A stretch of 16,766 bases of DNA from Tieghemiomyces parasiticus. Its lineage: Eukaryota; Kickxellomycota; Dimargaritomycetes; Dimargaritales; Dimargaritaceae. Location of the stretch: contig JANBPT010001000.1 of NCBI GenBank assembly GCA_027575765.1, positions 1 through 16,766 on the forward strand, read 5' to 3'. The notes under the pieces were generated by a model that was not told where the DNA came from, ran no database searches, and saw nothing but the letters and a program-made list of their open reading frames with translations. The translations under genes were made by a program, and so were the position numbers. Numbering within the stretch: position 1 is the first letter of the stretch; each line of letters opens with the position of its first letter. Of the stretch, positions 8,735-16,766 are shown piece by piece.

Positions 8735-11700
8735 ATGTAAGTGCTCAATAGGAATTGGCCTCGAGGATCCGATGCACCTGACCGCCGGGCCAGGAGTGTA
8801 GATCCAACCTGTCTCACCAAAATACTTCGATTTCATTAATTTCCCCTACCCACCTGTCCCCCCTCCTCCTATTATAATCTTTACCGTTCGTAGGTCGTCA
8901 CGTATTATTGTCAAAAACCTTCCCAAGTACCTCGATGATGATCGGCTCAAGGAACACTTCGCCAGCCGAGGTCCGGTGACAGACGCCAGAGTCATGAAGA
9001 CCAAAACCGGGACCTCGCGCATGTTTGGCTTCGTCGGCTATGCCACCGAAAAAGACGCCAAGCAGGCCATTCGGCATTTCCACCAGACGTTTCTGGATAC
9101 GGCCCGGTTGATCGTGGAGCCGGCCAAGGCCATCAACGACGCTTCCCTGCCACGGCCCTGGAGTGTCCATTCGGCCGGCTCGTCGGCGTACGAGAAGCGT
9201 CAGCAACGTATCGAGGCCAAGCTCAACGCTAATAAGTCGAGTGCCACTGGCGGGCAGAAGGGCGGCGTCGAGGCTGACGGTTCCGCACCGGCCGCCGTCC
9301 CGCCTAAGGCTCTCACCACCAAGCAGCGTCATATTCAGGAGCTATTCGAGACCACACTGAACGACCCGAGCTTCCAGGAGTTCGCCCACGTCATGCAGCC
9401 CCGCACTAAAACCAAGACCTGGGCCAATGACGATCTCCCGGCCTCCAAGGCCAAAGCTGCCGTGCCCAAGGTATCAGCCCAGGTTCTCGCCGTGCCCAAC
9501 CGGAAACCTGGCGGTGCCGGGCTCACCGTCACTAAAACCCACGTCACGTTTAAGGATTCGGATGATGAGTACGAGGACCTGCCTGACCCGGCGCCTCGGC
9601 CCACTGCGACTGACCCAGTCAAGGCCGCCGCGGCCCCGACGAAGAACACCAAGGAGGATAGCGCGTCAAGCGGGAATGACTCCAGCGAAGAGGAAACCAG
9701 CGGAAGCGATTCCAGTGACGATGACGACAGCGATGGCGACGCTGGCCCCAAAACTGCGGCCGTGTCCGATCTGGACTGGCTTAAGTCTCGTATGAAGGAT
9801 ACCGAAATTGTGGCGGACGAGACGGCCGAGCAAGCCAGTGACGAGAGTGACTCCAGTTCCAGCGACTCTGGCTCATCTGGTACGGAGTCCAGTGATAGTG
9901 ACGCCGAGGACGACGAAGCTGGGGAAGGTGTAGGCGCGGCGGATAACGACACGGAAGGCCAGACCATAGCTGAGGCACCGTTATCGGCCGCCGCCGCGGC
10001 CCTCAATATGAGTACCACGACAGGGTCACTCGATACCAAGGCCCCCGGCTATGACCCCAAGGAGCTGATCCTCGAGACAGGTCGGCTGTTCATCCGCAAC
10101 CTGTCCTACACGTGTACTGAAGAGGACATCCGCAAATTATTTGAAACGTACGGCCCACTCTCGGAGATCCACATGCCCATCACGTTGGACACGAAACAAT
10201 GTAAAGGGTTCGCCTACGTCCTCTATTTGCTCCCGGAACACGCCTACAAGGCCTTCCAGGCCATGGATATGCAGTTTTTCCTGGGGCGACTCCTACACGT
10301 GCTACCAGCCAAGGACAAAATTACGCCTAAGGAACTGGATGCGCGCAACCCACGGCTGCGCGAAACCGGGATGACCTCAGTGAAGGCCGAGCGCGAGGCC
10401 AAACGACGCGCCGAAAGCCGGAACGATTTCAACTGGAATAGCCTGTACATGAGCCGGGATGCCGTCCTGGACTCGATCGCGGACCGGCTCAATGTGTCCA
10501 AGGACGAGATTCTAGACCCGGACGCCACCAACGCCGCGGTGCGGGTGGCCATGGCCGAGACCCACCTGATTAACGAGACTAAGGCGTTCCTGGAGGAACA
10601 CGGGTTGGTGTTGGACAGTTTCGCCAAGCGGGATCGAAGCGAGACGGTGCTACTGGTCAAGAACATTCCGTACAACACCACCGACGTGGAGCTGCGCGAG
10701 CTATTTGGTAAGCACGGGGACCTGGGCCGCGTCCTAATTCCACCGGCCGGCACTATCGCCGTGGTCGAGTTCATGGAACCTGTTGAAGCCCGGTCGGCCT
10801 TCCGCCACCTGGCCTACCGTAAACTCCGTGACGCCATCATTTATCTGGAGAAGGCCCCCATGGGTGTGTTCCGGGAGGCGTACGACCCGGCCATGCACAA
10901 ACCGGTTCCGAAGCCGGGAGTTACCGCGCCCGAGACGGCCAAATCGGCAAGCAAACCGACGACGATAGAATCGGCGGCGAATTTGGCGAATGAAGCCGCA
11001 GCGCCAGCCACTGCGATAGCTGACGACGACGACGACCGTGACGACGGCCCAGTGGAGGGCAGCACCCTGTTCATCAAGAATCTGAGTTTCCAAACGGAGG
11101 ACTCTACGTTCCGTGAGTTCTGTAACGCCGTCCCTGGGCTGCGCTCGGCCCTGGTCCGGCGCCGGGACGACCCGAAACGGCCGGGGGCCAAGTTGTCGAT
11201 GGGATTCGGGTTTGCGGAGTACGGTAGCAAGGGGCACGCCCAGCAGGCGCTCAAGGCGCTCCAGGGTCGCCAGCTGGACGGGCACGCCGTGCAAGTTAAA
11301 CTTTCGAGCCGCGGAGTGGCTGACGCAGCCACCCAGCGCCGTGCCGAAGCGTCCAAAAAATCTACCAGCAAGGAGTCTGCCAAGCTGATCATTCGTAACT
11401 TGGCATTCCAGGCTACCAAGCGGGACGTGCACGAGCTGGTGTCAAACTATGGCCAGCTCAAGATGGTCCGGTTGCCCACCAAACCTCAGGGTGGCCACCG
11501 CGGGTTTGCCTTTGCCGAGTTTTTGACTACCCAGGAGGCCAAGCGGGTCAAGGAGGCCCTTGCCGGTACCCATTTGTACGGCCGTCACTTGGTCATAGAG
11601 TATGCTGAAAAGGATACCAACAACCTCGACGAGCTCCGCAAGCGCGCCGGCAAGCAGCTCGCCCAGGTCACCGAGGCGGACTTTCGCGACAAGAAGCGCC

Positions 11701-11750
11701 GCAAGATCGTCATGGACGGTGAGGAAGGGTTCGATTCAGATGAGGATTAG
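8735..11750 (+). CDS. MRD1: MRD1 (RBM19 family), five-RRM pre-rRNA processing factor
   Basis: Coding sequence is 8735-8736 joined to 8894-11750, giving 952 residues; fungal and animal members are about 890-960. Mrd1 binds pre-rRNA in the nucleolus and is needed for early cleavages that release 18S rRNA. Five RRMs are visible: about 3-78 (RNP2 IIVKNL, RNP1 RMFGFVGY at 43-50), 398-477 (LFIRNL, KGFAYVLY), 585-660 (LLVKNI, degenerate RNP1), 724-808 (LFIKNL, MGFGFAEY) and 830-912 (LIIRNL, RGFAFAEF). A Ser/Asp/Glu-rich acidic stretch lies at about 255-350, and the family-specific segment FNWNSLYMSRDAV with the following linker lies between RRM2 and RRM3. The C-terminus is KKRRK followed by an acidic tail. 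The start follows from homology: the frame at 8895 reads SSRIIVKNLP with no in-frame ATG upstream before TAG at 8799. Splicing AT (8735-8736) to G (8894) gives MSSRIIVKNLP, the normal family N-terminus, with A at -3. K654 replaces the Trp I recall in the usual LEWAP motif after RRM3. Confidence 0.95.
8737..8893 (+). other. MRD1 intron splitting the start codon (AT|G)
   Basis: 157 bases with donor GTAAGT (8737-8742), a CATTAAT-type branch candidate at 8834-8840, a pyrimidine tract at about 8841-8872, and acceptor GTAG ending at 8893. The first two bases of the initiator codon are in exon 1 and the G is the first base of exon 2. If the intron is kept, the same AT is followed by G and TAA, so the RNA reads ATG TAA. 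Confidence 0.85.
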
Positions 11751-11810
11751 CGCCGGACTACCGGGACCGTATCATACCGCCTAATGCCGGCAGCCTTGCC
11801 AATGCAGTTC

Positions 11811-11816
11811 AATAAA
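11811..11816 (+). terminator. Poly(A) signal of MRD1
   Basis: AATAAA, 61 bases after the stop codon, followed by T-rich sequence (about 11850-11870) that could be the downstream element. It leaves under 150 bases for the SMU1 promoter and leader. Confidence 0.65.
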
Positions 11817-11963
11817 TAACTCATTTGTACGCACTTGCTTTACACATTCATTTTGTCAAATTTGTGTTCGATTCATTCCTGCATAAGAATCCCCCCCTTT
11901 GTCTTGAAACGGAGATTCCTAAAGTACTCCAGCCCCAATCCTAAGCCCGTCGCCCTTTAGACC
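11817..11963 (+). promoter_or_regulatory. Compact promoter and leader region of SMU1
   Basis: 147 bases between the MRD1 poly(A) signal and the SMU1 ATG. There is no ATG and no TATA box, as is common for housekeeping genes. It contains a C7 run near 11890. The start codon sits in ACCATG context. The transcription start cannot be placed. Confidence 0.45.
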
Positions 11964-14900
11964 ATGTCGATCGACATTGAAGCAGTCGAGTAAGTGGCCA
12001 CCCTCGTCACTCCTGAGCTCTATTAGCCAATTGGGGCATTAGTGTCGCCGTTGACCGTCTGGACAGGGCCGGTGAGAGTGGGGTAAAGGGAGCCTTCCCT
12101 TCCGGACTGCCCTATTTGATTGCTAAGTCAGCAGTTACATTGTTTAGCCCAGACCCTCCGAGCCTCAGGGCTAACCAGCTGCAACTGTGCCCTCTGTTAC
12201 CCGATCTATTCTTCCAACAAGTGTGATCCGGCTGATCCAGCAGTTCCTAAAGGAAAACAACCTCCACCGGACGCTGGAGACGATGCAGGTGAGCAAGAAC
12301 CCGGGCGTAGCTGGCTGTTTTTGCCGGTCGTCCGTGCTTAGGCTGGAAATGGACCTGGCGCATCAGGACTAACCGATTCACCTTTACCCGTTCAATCGCC
12401 CTTTTCCGCGCCGCTACCTATTGGATTAGGAGGAAACGGCCGTCAGCATGAACACGGTGGACAACCTTCAGGTATTCACACAGGATATCCTGCGCGGCCG
12501 CTGGGAGAGCGTGCTCCAGACGATCGTGCCGCTTAGCCTGCCCACCAGGAAACTAATTGACCTGTATGAGCAGATGGCCCTGGAACTGATCGAAATGCGG
12601 GAGATCGCAGCCGCTCGCAACCTGATACGCCAGACCGAGCCCATGCACGAGCTACGGACTAGGCACCCCGGGCGCTACCTGCATCTGGAGGGGCTACTTT
12701 CCCGGACCTATTTTGACCCCCATGACGTAAGTTACGTTGGTGAATGTCACCAAATATATATATATATATCCGTGCTGTCGATTAAGTTTATTTCGATCGA
12801 GGCAGGGGACCAATAGGCACGGTGGCTGACTACACTTGGAAACGAAGCATACTAACCCGCAACCCTATATTTCGTACAATTCCTCCCCGAATGACAGATC
12901 TATACTGAAGGGCTCCCACGGGATAAGCGGCGTCAAATGCTTGCCCAAGGTAAGCTGTCGATGCCAACTATGGGTAAACCTCAGCATCCAAGGGCTACCG
13001 CCGTAACGTCCAGGCTGTGGTGGTCAACGCTAACTGGTGAATATAATCTACCGCGACCGTTCCCGCTCTCTATCTGCAGACCTTTCACGGGAGGTCATGG
13101 TGGTACCGCCCTCCCGCCTCCTCACGCTAATTGGCCAGGCGCTGAAGTGGCAGCAGCATCAGGGCCTTTTACCGCCGGACGGTGGGTTCGACCTGTTTCG
13201 CGGGGTGGCCACCACCGCTCAGGATGAGGAGGACAAGGTTCCGACGGAATGCTATTCGACCATTAAGGCAAGTATTTGAGCCGGTTTCGTTGCGGATGGA
13301 TTTGGCCGGCAAAGAACGAGCGGCACCACAGGGAGATCAAAGCTGTCCCCATTCGTCTGGAAGAAGGGCCAACTGGTCGAAGAAGCCAAGCTCCACCATG
13401 TCCACGGTCTCTAACGTCGCATCATGTTCCCCCTACTCGGCCATGCACCCCATCATTGATCCCCCCTCCTGTCCCATGCCTTATTTCCCTCGCACTAGTT
13501 TCCGCGGGAGAAGCATGCAGAGTCCATCACCTTCTCCCCCAACGGCCAGTACCTGGTCACGGGTAGCGAGGACGGTTTTATCGAAGTGTGGAACTATCTC
13601 ACGGGCAAGCTGCGGACTGACCTCAAGTACCAGGCAGAGGATAACTGTATGAGCATGAAGGCCGGGATACTGAGTCTGGCGTTCAGTACCGACGGTGAAC
13701 TGCTGGCGTCGGGCTCCCGCGAGGGCCAAATCAAGGTCTGGACGATCAAGAACGGCCAGTGCGTGCGCCGGTTTCCGGCCGCCCACGCCGAAGGCGTCAC
13801 CTCGCTCTGCTTTAGTCGGTCCGGGTCGCAGCTGCTGAGTACGAGTTTTGATCAGACGGTGAGGTACGTTGGTCGAGGTGTACCAGACTTGGTCCGAGAC
13901 ACCAGGTGAGGGCCCAATGTTAGGGAAAATACTCGATGGCATATGTCTGCCTATCTATGGCTAATTCGTTGTCACTCATGGCTCTCACTTTTACAGGCTA
14001 CACGGCCTCAAATCAGGCAAGATCCTTAAGGAATACCGCGGTCACACCTCGTTCGTCAATAGCGCCATGTTCACCTTTGACATGACCAAGGTTCTCAGCG
14101 CCAGCTCCGATGGTACCGTCAAAGTAAGTCGATGAGGGCCGAAGCTTCGGACCGCCCGAATTCCCCCAGGTGTCTTTTGATTTGGCACTGTATTGGGATT
14201 GGAAGCGTAGCTTGTACCATAGGTCCAATCCATGCTGAGTTGGACGAAGCTCCCCGTCTGATCCACACCTTCTCTCTCCCCATGCTGCGCCTCCACTCCG
14301 CCGACCCGCCCCTTACACCTAAACGTGCTTTTAGGTCTGGGACTACAAGACCTGCGAGTGCCTATTGACCCTGTCACCGCAAGCCCGGCACGCCCCAGGC
14401 GTGAGCGTTCCGATGAGTGTGACCACCGCGGCCCTACTGCAGGTGCAACGGGTGCCACGGGTGGCTGACCAGGTGGTGGTGTGCCCCCGGCTGCCGGCAG
14501 TGCACATCATGACGGTCCAGGGCAAAGTCACTAAGAGCTTCCAGCTCGACAAGGCCGGTGAGGTAGATTTTACGGGCATCGCCGTCTCGCCCCGTGGTGA
14601 CTATATCTACGCAGTGGGTACCGACTCCCAGCTGTACTGTTTCGCCACGGAGACGGGGGAACTCAGTCAAACGGTAAAGGTAAGTGAAGTGGCGAAGCGG
14701 CCGGCGCTTTTCTCTGCCGTTCGAATGGCTCCTACTTGTCCGGACAGTAATGAATGGCTGTGGGCCTCATGAGAAATTAAGGCCCGCCTATTACCAGTGT
14801 CATAGCTGATAGTAGTTCACTATTCCCCCCTGTCTAACTGAGAATGTGTAAACCCAACTCTTCCGTGATAATTTATTTATTTCTGCTTTACAATTAGCTC

Positions 14901-15002
14901 GGGGATTCACCAATTTTGGGCTTGGTTCACCACCCCACGACTAATACCCTTGCCGCCTTCAACGAAGCCGGTCACGTCTCGCTCTGGAAGGCGACCTCGT
15001 AG
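11964..15002 (+). CDS. SMU1: SMU1, LisH/CTLH/WD40 spliceosomal B-complex protein
   Basis: Nine exons: 11964-11989, 12222-12288, 12430-12726, 12898-12949, 13080-13267, 13499-13863, 13997-14123, 14335-14679 and 14898-15002. The join keeps one frame and gives 523 residues; human SMU1 has 513. SMU1 pairs with RED/IK in the precatalytic spliceosome and helps its activation. A LisH segment lies at about 8-33 ([14 protein letters not shown]), a CTLH region at about 40-92 ([14 protein letters not shown]), the conserved [20 protein letters not shown] in exon 5, and a WD40 propeller from about 211 to the end. WD motifs include DGFIEVWN (W241), QIKVW (W291), SDGTVKVWD (W376) and VSLWKA (W519). Introns are 232, 141, 171, 130, 231, 133, 211 and 218 bases. 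Donors are GTAAGT-like except GCAAGT at 13268 and GTACGT at 13864. Branch candidates include a perfect TACTAAC at 12850 and CTAAC at 12171, 12369, 13030 and 14834. The first acceptor is AAG, less usual, but the D codon it completes is conserved. Blade sequence in exon 8 diverges and is slightly longer than in human. Confidence 0.96.
12754..12769. repeat. (AT)8 microsatellite in SMU1 intron 3
   Basis: Eight AT units lie 27 bases after the donor of the third SMU1 intron. It is a simple repeat, likely polymorphic, with no evident role. Confidence 0.9.
13268..13498 (+). other. GC-AG intron in SMU1 (intron 5)
   Basis: The exon ends in AAG and the intron begins GCAAGT, the normal strong consensus of GC-AG introns, and ends in CTAG. 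Joining gives TIK then [16 protein letters not shown], which aligns with the conserved start of the WD40 domain in SMU1 proteins. No GT donor near 13267 keeps the frame and the conserved residues. A CTAAC lies at 13411-13415, rather far from the acceptor. Confidence 0.9.
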
Positions 15003-15942
15003 CCTGGCATAGTTACCGCCTTCATTCGTTTCTTGGTCTCCGGCTTGCTCCTTCACCAATGTATCCTTAACGAATACAACTCAGAAATAATAGACCTGGC
15101 AATAACCTGATGAACGCTGGGCCATTAATACCTTTCTTCCCTGTCACCTGTGTCCGAAATTAGCGTAGCTAGTTGATTCGGCTGTTGTTTCGTTGCTACT
15201 ATTAGCGGACACGTTGTTGAAATCCGCCTGGGCACATCTCGGTCAGACTTCCTATCGGTTCGCTATAAAATTGCGTAGAGGAGGACTGAGGCAATCTCAC
15301 CGAATAGACCACCGGAAAAGGATGGTTCAACCTTTGAAATATTCGCCCAACCTTCGTGTACGCATCACGCGAATCACAGCTCCATTGGCCTCATCTATTA
15401 CCGAGTATTTAGGTGGTGGTTTAGAGGGTAAAGATACTCGCGAGGCCGTGTATACGATCAGCTCAGATCGGGTAAGGAGATAATAGGTGGGTGGTTTTAT
15501 CTATCTTAATCACAAGGAATATCCTTGATAAAATAATGATGTACGCAAGCGTAGACGATCCACTGTAAAGGAGTTGAGCTGAAAGGGGCTAAGGTCCCCG
15601 ATGAAGAGGTCCGAGTTGGCTAAAGCGTACGGATGTAATGATCGCACTAGAATCAGCGTTGGATCTTGTTGCTCCTGTCAATCAAATTGATTGTGTAGCT
15701 GGCTGCCAGGGTGACTACACTAGAAGGTGGCTATCACCTTGGGCGGTTAGTTCGTCTCCAGGGAGGGGGGGGGCGATCTCCACCCCACGGTGGAGCAACG
15801 GCGTTACTCTGACGAGTATCAGGATTGACAGGGTATCGGTTCGACGGAGGGACGCCTATAGTTAGCCATGATTCTCACCTCACTTACCCTTAGAGAGCTT
15901 GTCGAAAGAGCGGCCTTCCCGCCACCGTATACATGTCGGCTT

Positions 15943-15953
15943 GGGGGGGGGGG
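15943..15953. repeat. Run of 11 G
   Basis: The longest homopolymer G run in the window. With the 8-, 10- and 9-G runs at 184, 1995 and 15765 it lies in non-coding sequence on the + strand. Length may be a sequencing estimate. Confidence 0.9.
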
Positions 15954-16030
15954 TTTCCGACGCTGGACGCGGCGTGCGCACTTTTGACCGTGTTTACTCA
16001 CTGGGCCTGGTTCTCGCCTATTACCTTGGG

Positions 16031-16094
16031 TATAAAGCTGCCGCGGTACGCCATATTTCTCTCGGCAACCCACATCCCCCACTTTTTGTATAAT
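16031..16094 (+). promoter_or_regulatory. TATA-like elements upstream of the secreted-protein gene
   Basis: TATAAAG at 16031-16037 and TATAATTTT at 16089-16097 lie 151 and 93 bases before the ATG at 16182. The second is at nearly the same distance as the TATA-like box of the Myb-like gene. Either could set the transcription start; the choice is inference. Confidence 0.4.
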
Positions 16095-16181
16095 TTTATT
16101 ACTTCGATCACTGCAACACCTGGCGCGCTTTGTTTTCCCCAATCATCTACTATTCCTATCTCCTACCAATCCATCGCTACC

Positions 16182-16626
16182 ATGTATGCCCTTCGCAGCC
16201 TTGCTGTCATGGTCGTCTTCTTAACCATCGGAATACTCGCTCCCCAGCCTGCGCAAGGTCACCCTGCACTCGCAATTCGCATGGACCACTCTTTTAGAGA
16301 TAAACTCTCACCGGAGGGGCAGAATAAGTACGATACCATAGCAAAACAGAGCGCCGTGGCCAACCAAATTCTGAAGAATGTGCGCAGCATCCAAGAAGGT
16401 AAACATCAGGCTACCTAAGCGTATTGAGCGCACGCTGCGGTCCAACTTTGTACTGTCTCCCAATAATTACGAACTGGCCTACGAGGGCCTAGCAATAAAT
16501 CCACCTTGCCAGACTGTGGTAGGCGTGAATCGTACTAAGTACGGAAATAAGCTTAAAGGCTTTAAAACGGGAGTCGGGGATTGTTGTCTGGATATATGCC
16601 GTCGTTTATTTAATGGCAACCGTTAG
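16182..16626 (+). CDS. Small secreted protein of unknown function, 3' end uncertain
   Basis: The ATG at 16182 has A at -3 and opens a frame with a textbook signal peptide: R5, a hydrophobic core at about 7-20, and a likely cleavage after AQG at 24-26, giving a mature protein starting HPALAIRMDH. The rest is a helical, polar segment. Read straight through, it stops at TAA 16416-16418 after 78 residues. A donor-like G|GTAAAC at 16398-16404 lies just before that stop. A second frame, open until TAG at 16624-16626, contains Cys residues (PPCQT, DCCLDICRR). Acceptors at 16491-16492, 16521-16522 and 16557-16558 would each join the two in frame; the last has a TACTAAG at 16533 as branch candidate. 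I therefore give the outer limit 16626 as the spliced option and 16418 as the simple one. An upstream in-frame ATG at 15933 is unlikely because the frame would run through an 11-G run. Family not recognised. Confidence 0.5.
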
Positions 16627-16766
16627 ATCTTTTCATACTTGAAGAATGGCCAGCATCAATCAAGTAACTAGTCAGCCTGGACTAGGGGGATCCAGGACGA
16701 CAGGCCGTGGCGGGACCGGGAGCCGCCATGCATAGAAGGGCGGCTAGGTAGTGGCCAGAGCAAGGG

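Larger units (their letters stand above)
15003..16181. other. Intergenic spacer after SMU1
   Basis: No gene that I can support. A frame at 15193-15483 is open for 96 codons but starts at TTG, has AT-rich third positions unlike the genes here, and gives no secure family match. No clear AATAAA follows SMU1; the closest is AATAAT near 15086. Runs of 9 G (15765-15773) and 11 G (15943-15953) occur. The last 150 bases contain TATA-like elements and form the likely promoter of the secreted-protein gene. Confidence 0.5.

Noticed and set aside
9335..10039. 234-codon open frame on the minus strand
   Set aside because: It is the reverse complement of the Ser/Asp/Glu-rich part of MRD1; the low complexity of that part keeps the opposite frame open.
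10644..10860. RRM3 of MRD1 considered defective because RNP1 is degenerate
   Set aside because: As I recall the family, this RRM normally has a GTIA-VEF-like strand instead of a standard RNP1, so it is typical rather than decayed.
8976..11750. MRD1 read as starting at 8976
   Set aside because: 8976 is GTG (Val) in the middle of RRM1. The RRM continues upstream to 8894 and the true start is made by splicing.
15193..15483. 96-codon open frame with faint histone-like wording (EYL, REAVYT)
   Set aside because: Starts at TTG, third positions are AT-rich unlike the real genes here, and the resemblance is scattered and cannot be aligned over a domain.
15516..15585. Possible C/D snoRNA (ATGATGT ... 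CTGA)
   Set aside because: The boxes are only about 45 bases apart, there is no terminal stem, and such short motifs are frequent by chance.
15933..16418. Longer N-terminus for the secreted protein from ATG 15933
   Set aside because: It would translate an 11-G run and TATA-like sequence, and would bury the signal peptide that begins cleanly at 16182.

Overview
The window looks like nuclear DNA of a fungus, probably an early-diverging one. This is inference from several signs. There are spliceosomal introns of about 130-230 bases with CTAAC or TACTAAC branch sites. Coding exons end mostly in C or G at the third codon position, while the flanks are of mixed composition. Protein-coding genes have an A at -3 before the start codon. 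The set of housekeeping proteins is eukaryotic. All supported genes lie on the + strand. I see no virus, transposon ORF, CRISPR array, rRNA or convincing tRNA.

Layout: (1) 1-4296 has no supportable gene. Its right half (about 2490-4290) is pyrimidine-rich on the + strand, with TATA-like boxes and isolated splice-like signals, and probably serves as promoter and leader for the next gene. (2) 4297-7671 is an intronless gene for a 1124-residue, mostly disordered protein with a single Myb/SANT repeat. (3) 7672-8734 is a spacer with that gene's likely poly(A) signal and the promoter side of the next gene. (4) 8735-11750 is MRD1, the five-RRM pre-rRNA processing factor; a 157-base intron splits its ATG as AT|G. 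(5) 11964-15002 is SMU1, the LisH/WD40 spliceosome protein, in nine exons whose junctions I resolved to the base; one intron is GC-AG. (6) 15003-16181 is a spacer without a supportable gene. (7) From 16182 there is a small secreted protein with a clear signal peptide; its 3' end is uncertain and may be spliced to a cysteine-containing exon ending at 16626.

How they work together: MRD1 acts in nucleolar small-subunit rRNA processing and SMU1 in nuclear pre-mRNA splicing. They are tandem neighbours with 213 bases between coding regions, but each has its own signals and nothing suggests an operon. The Myb-like protein is probably a DNA-binding regulator with unknown targets. The most interesting observation is the translational start of MRD1. 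Only the spliced mRNA has an AUG that opens the frame; the unspliced RNA reads ATG-TAA there, with a two-codon uORF (ATG AGC TAG) four bases upstream. I found no unmistakably new multi-gene system here.
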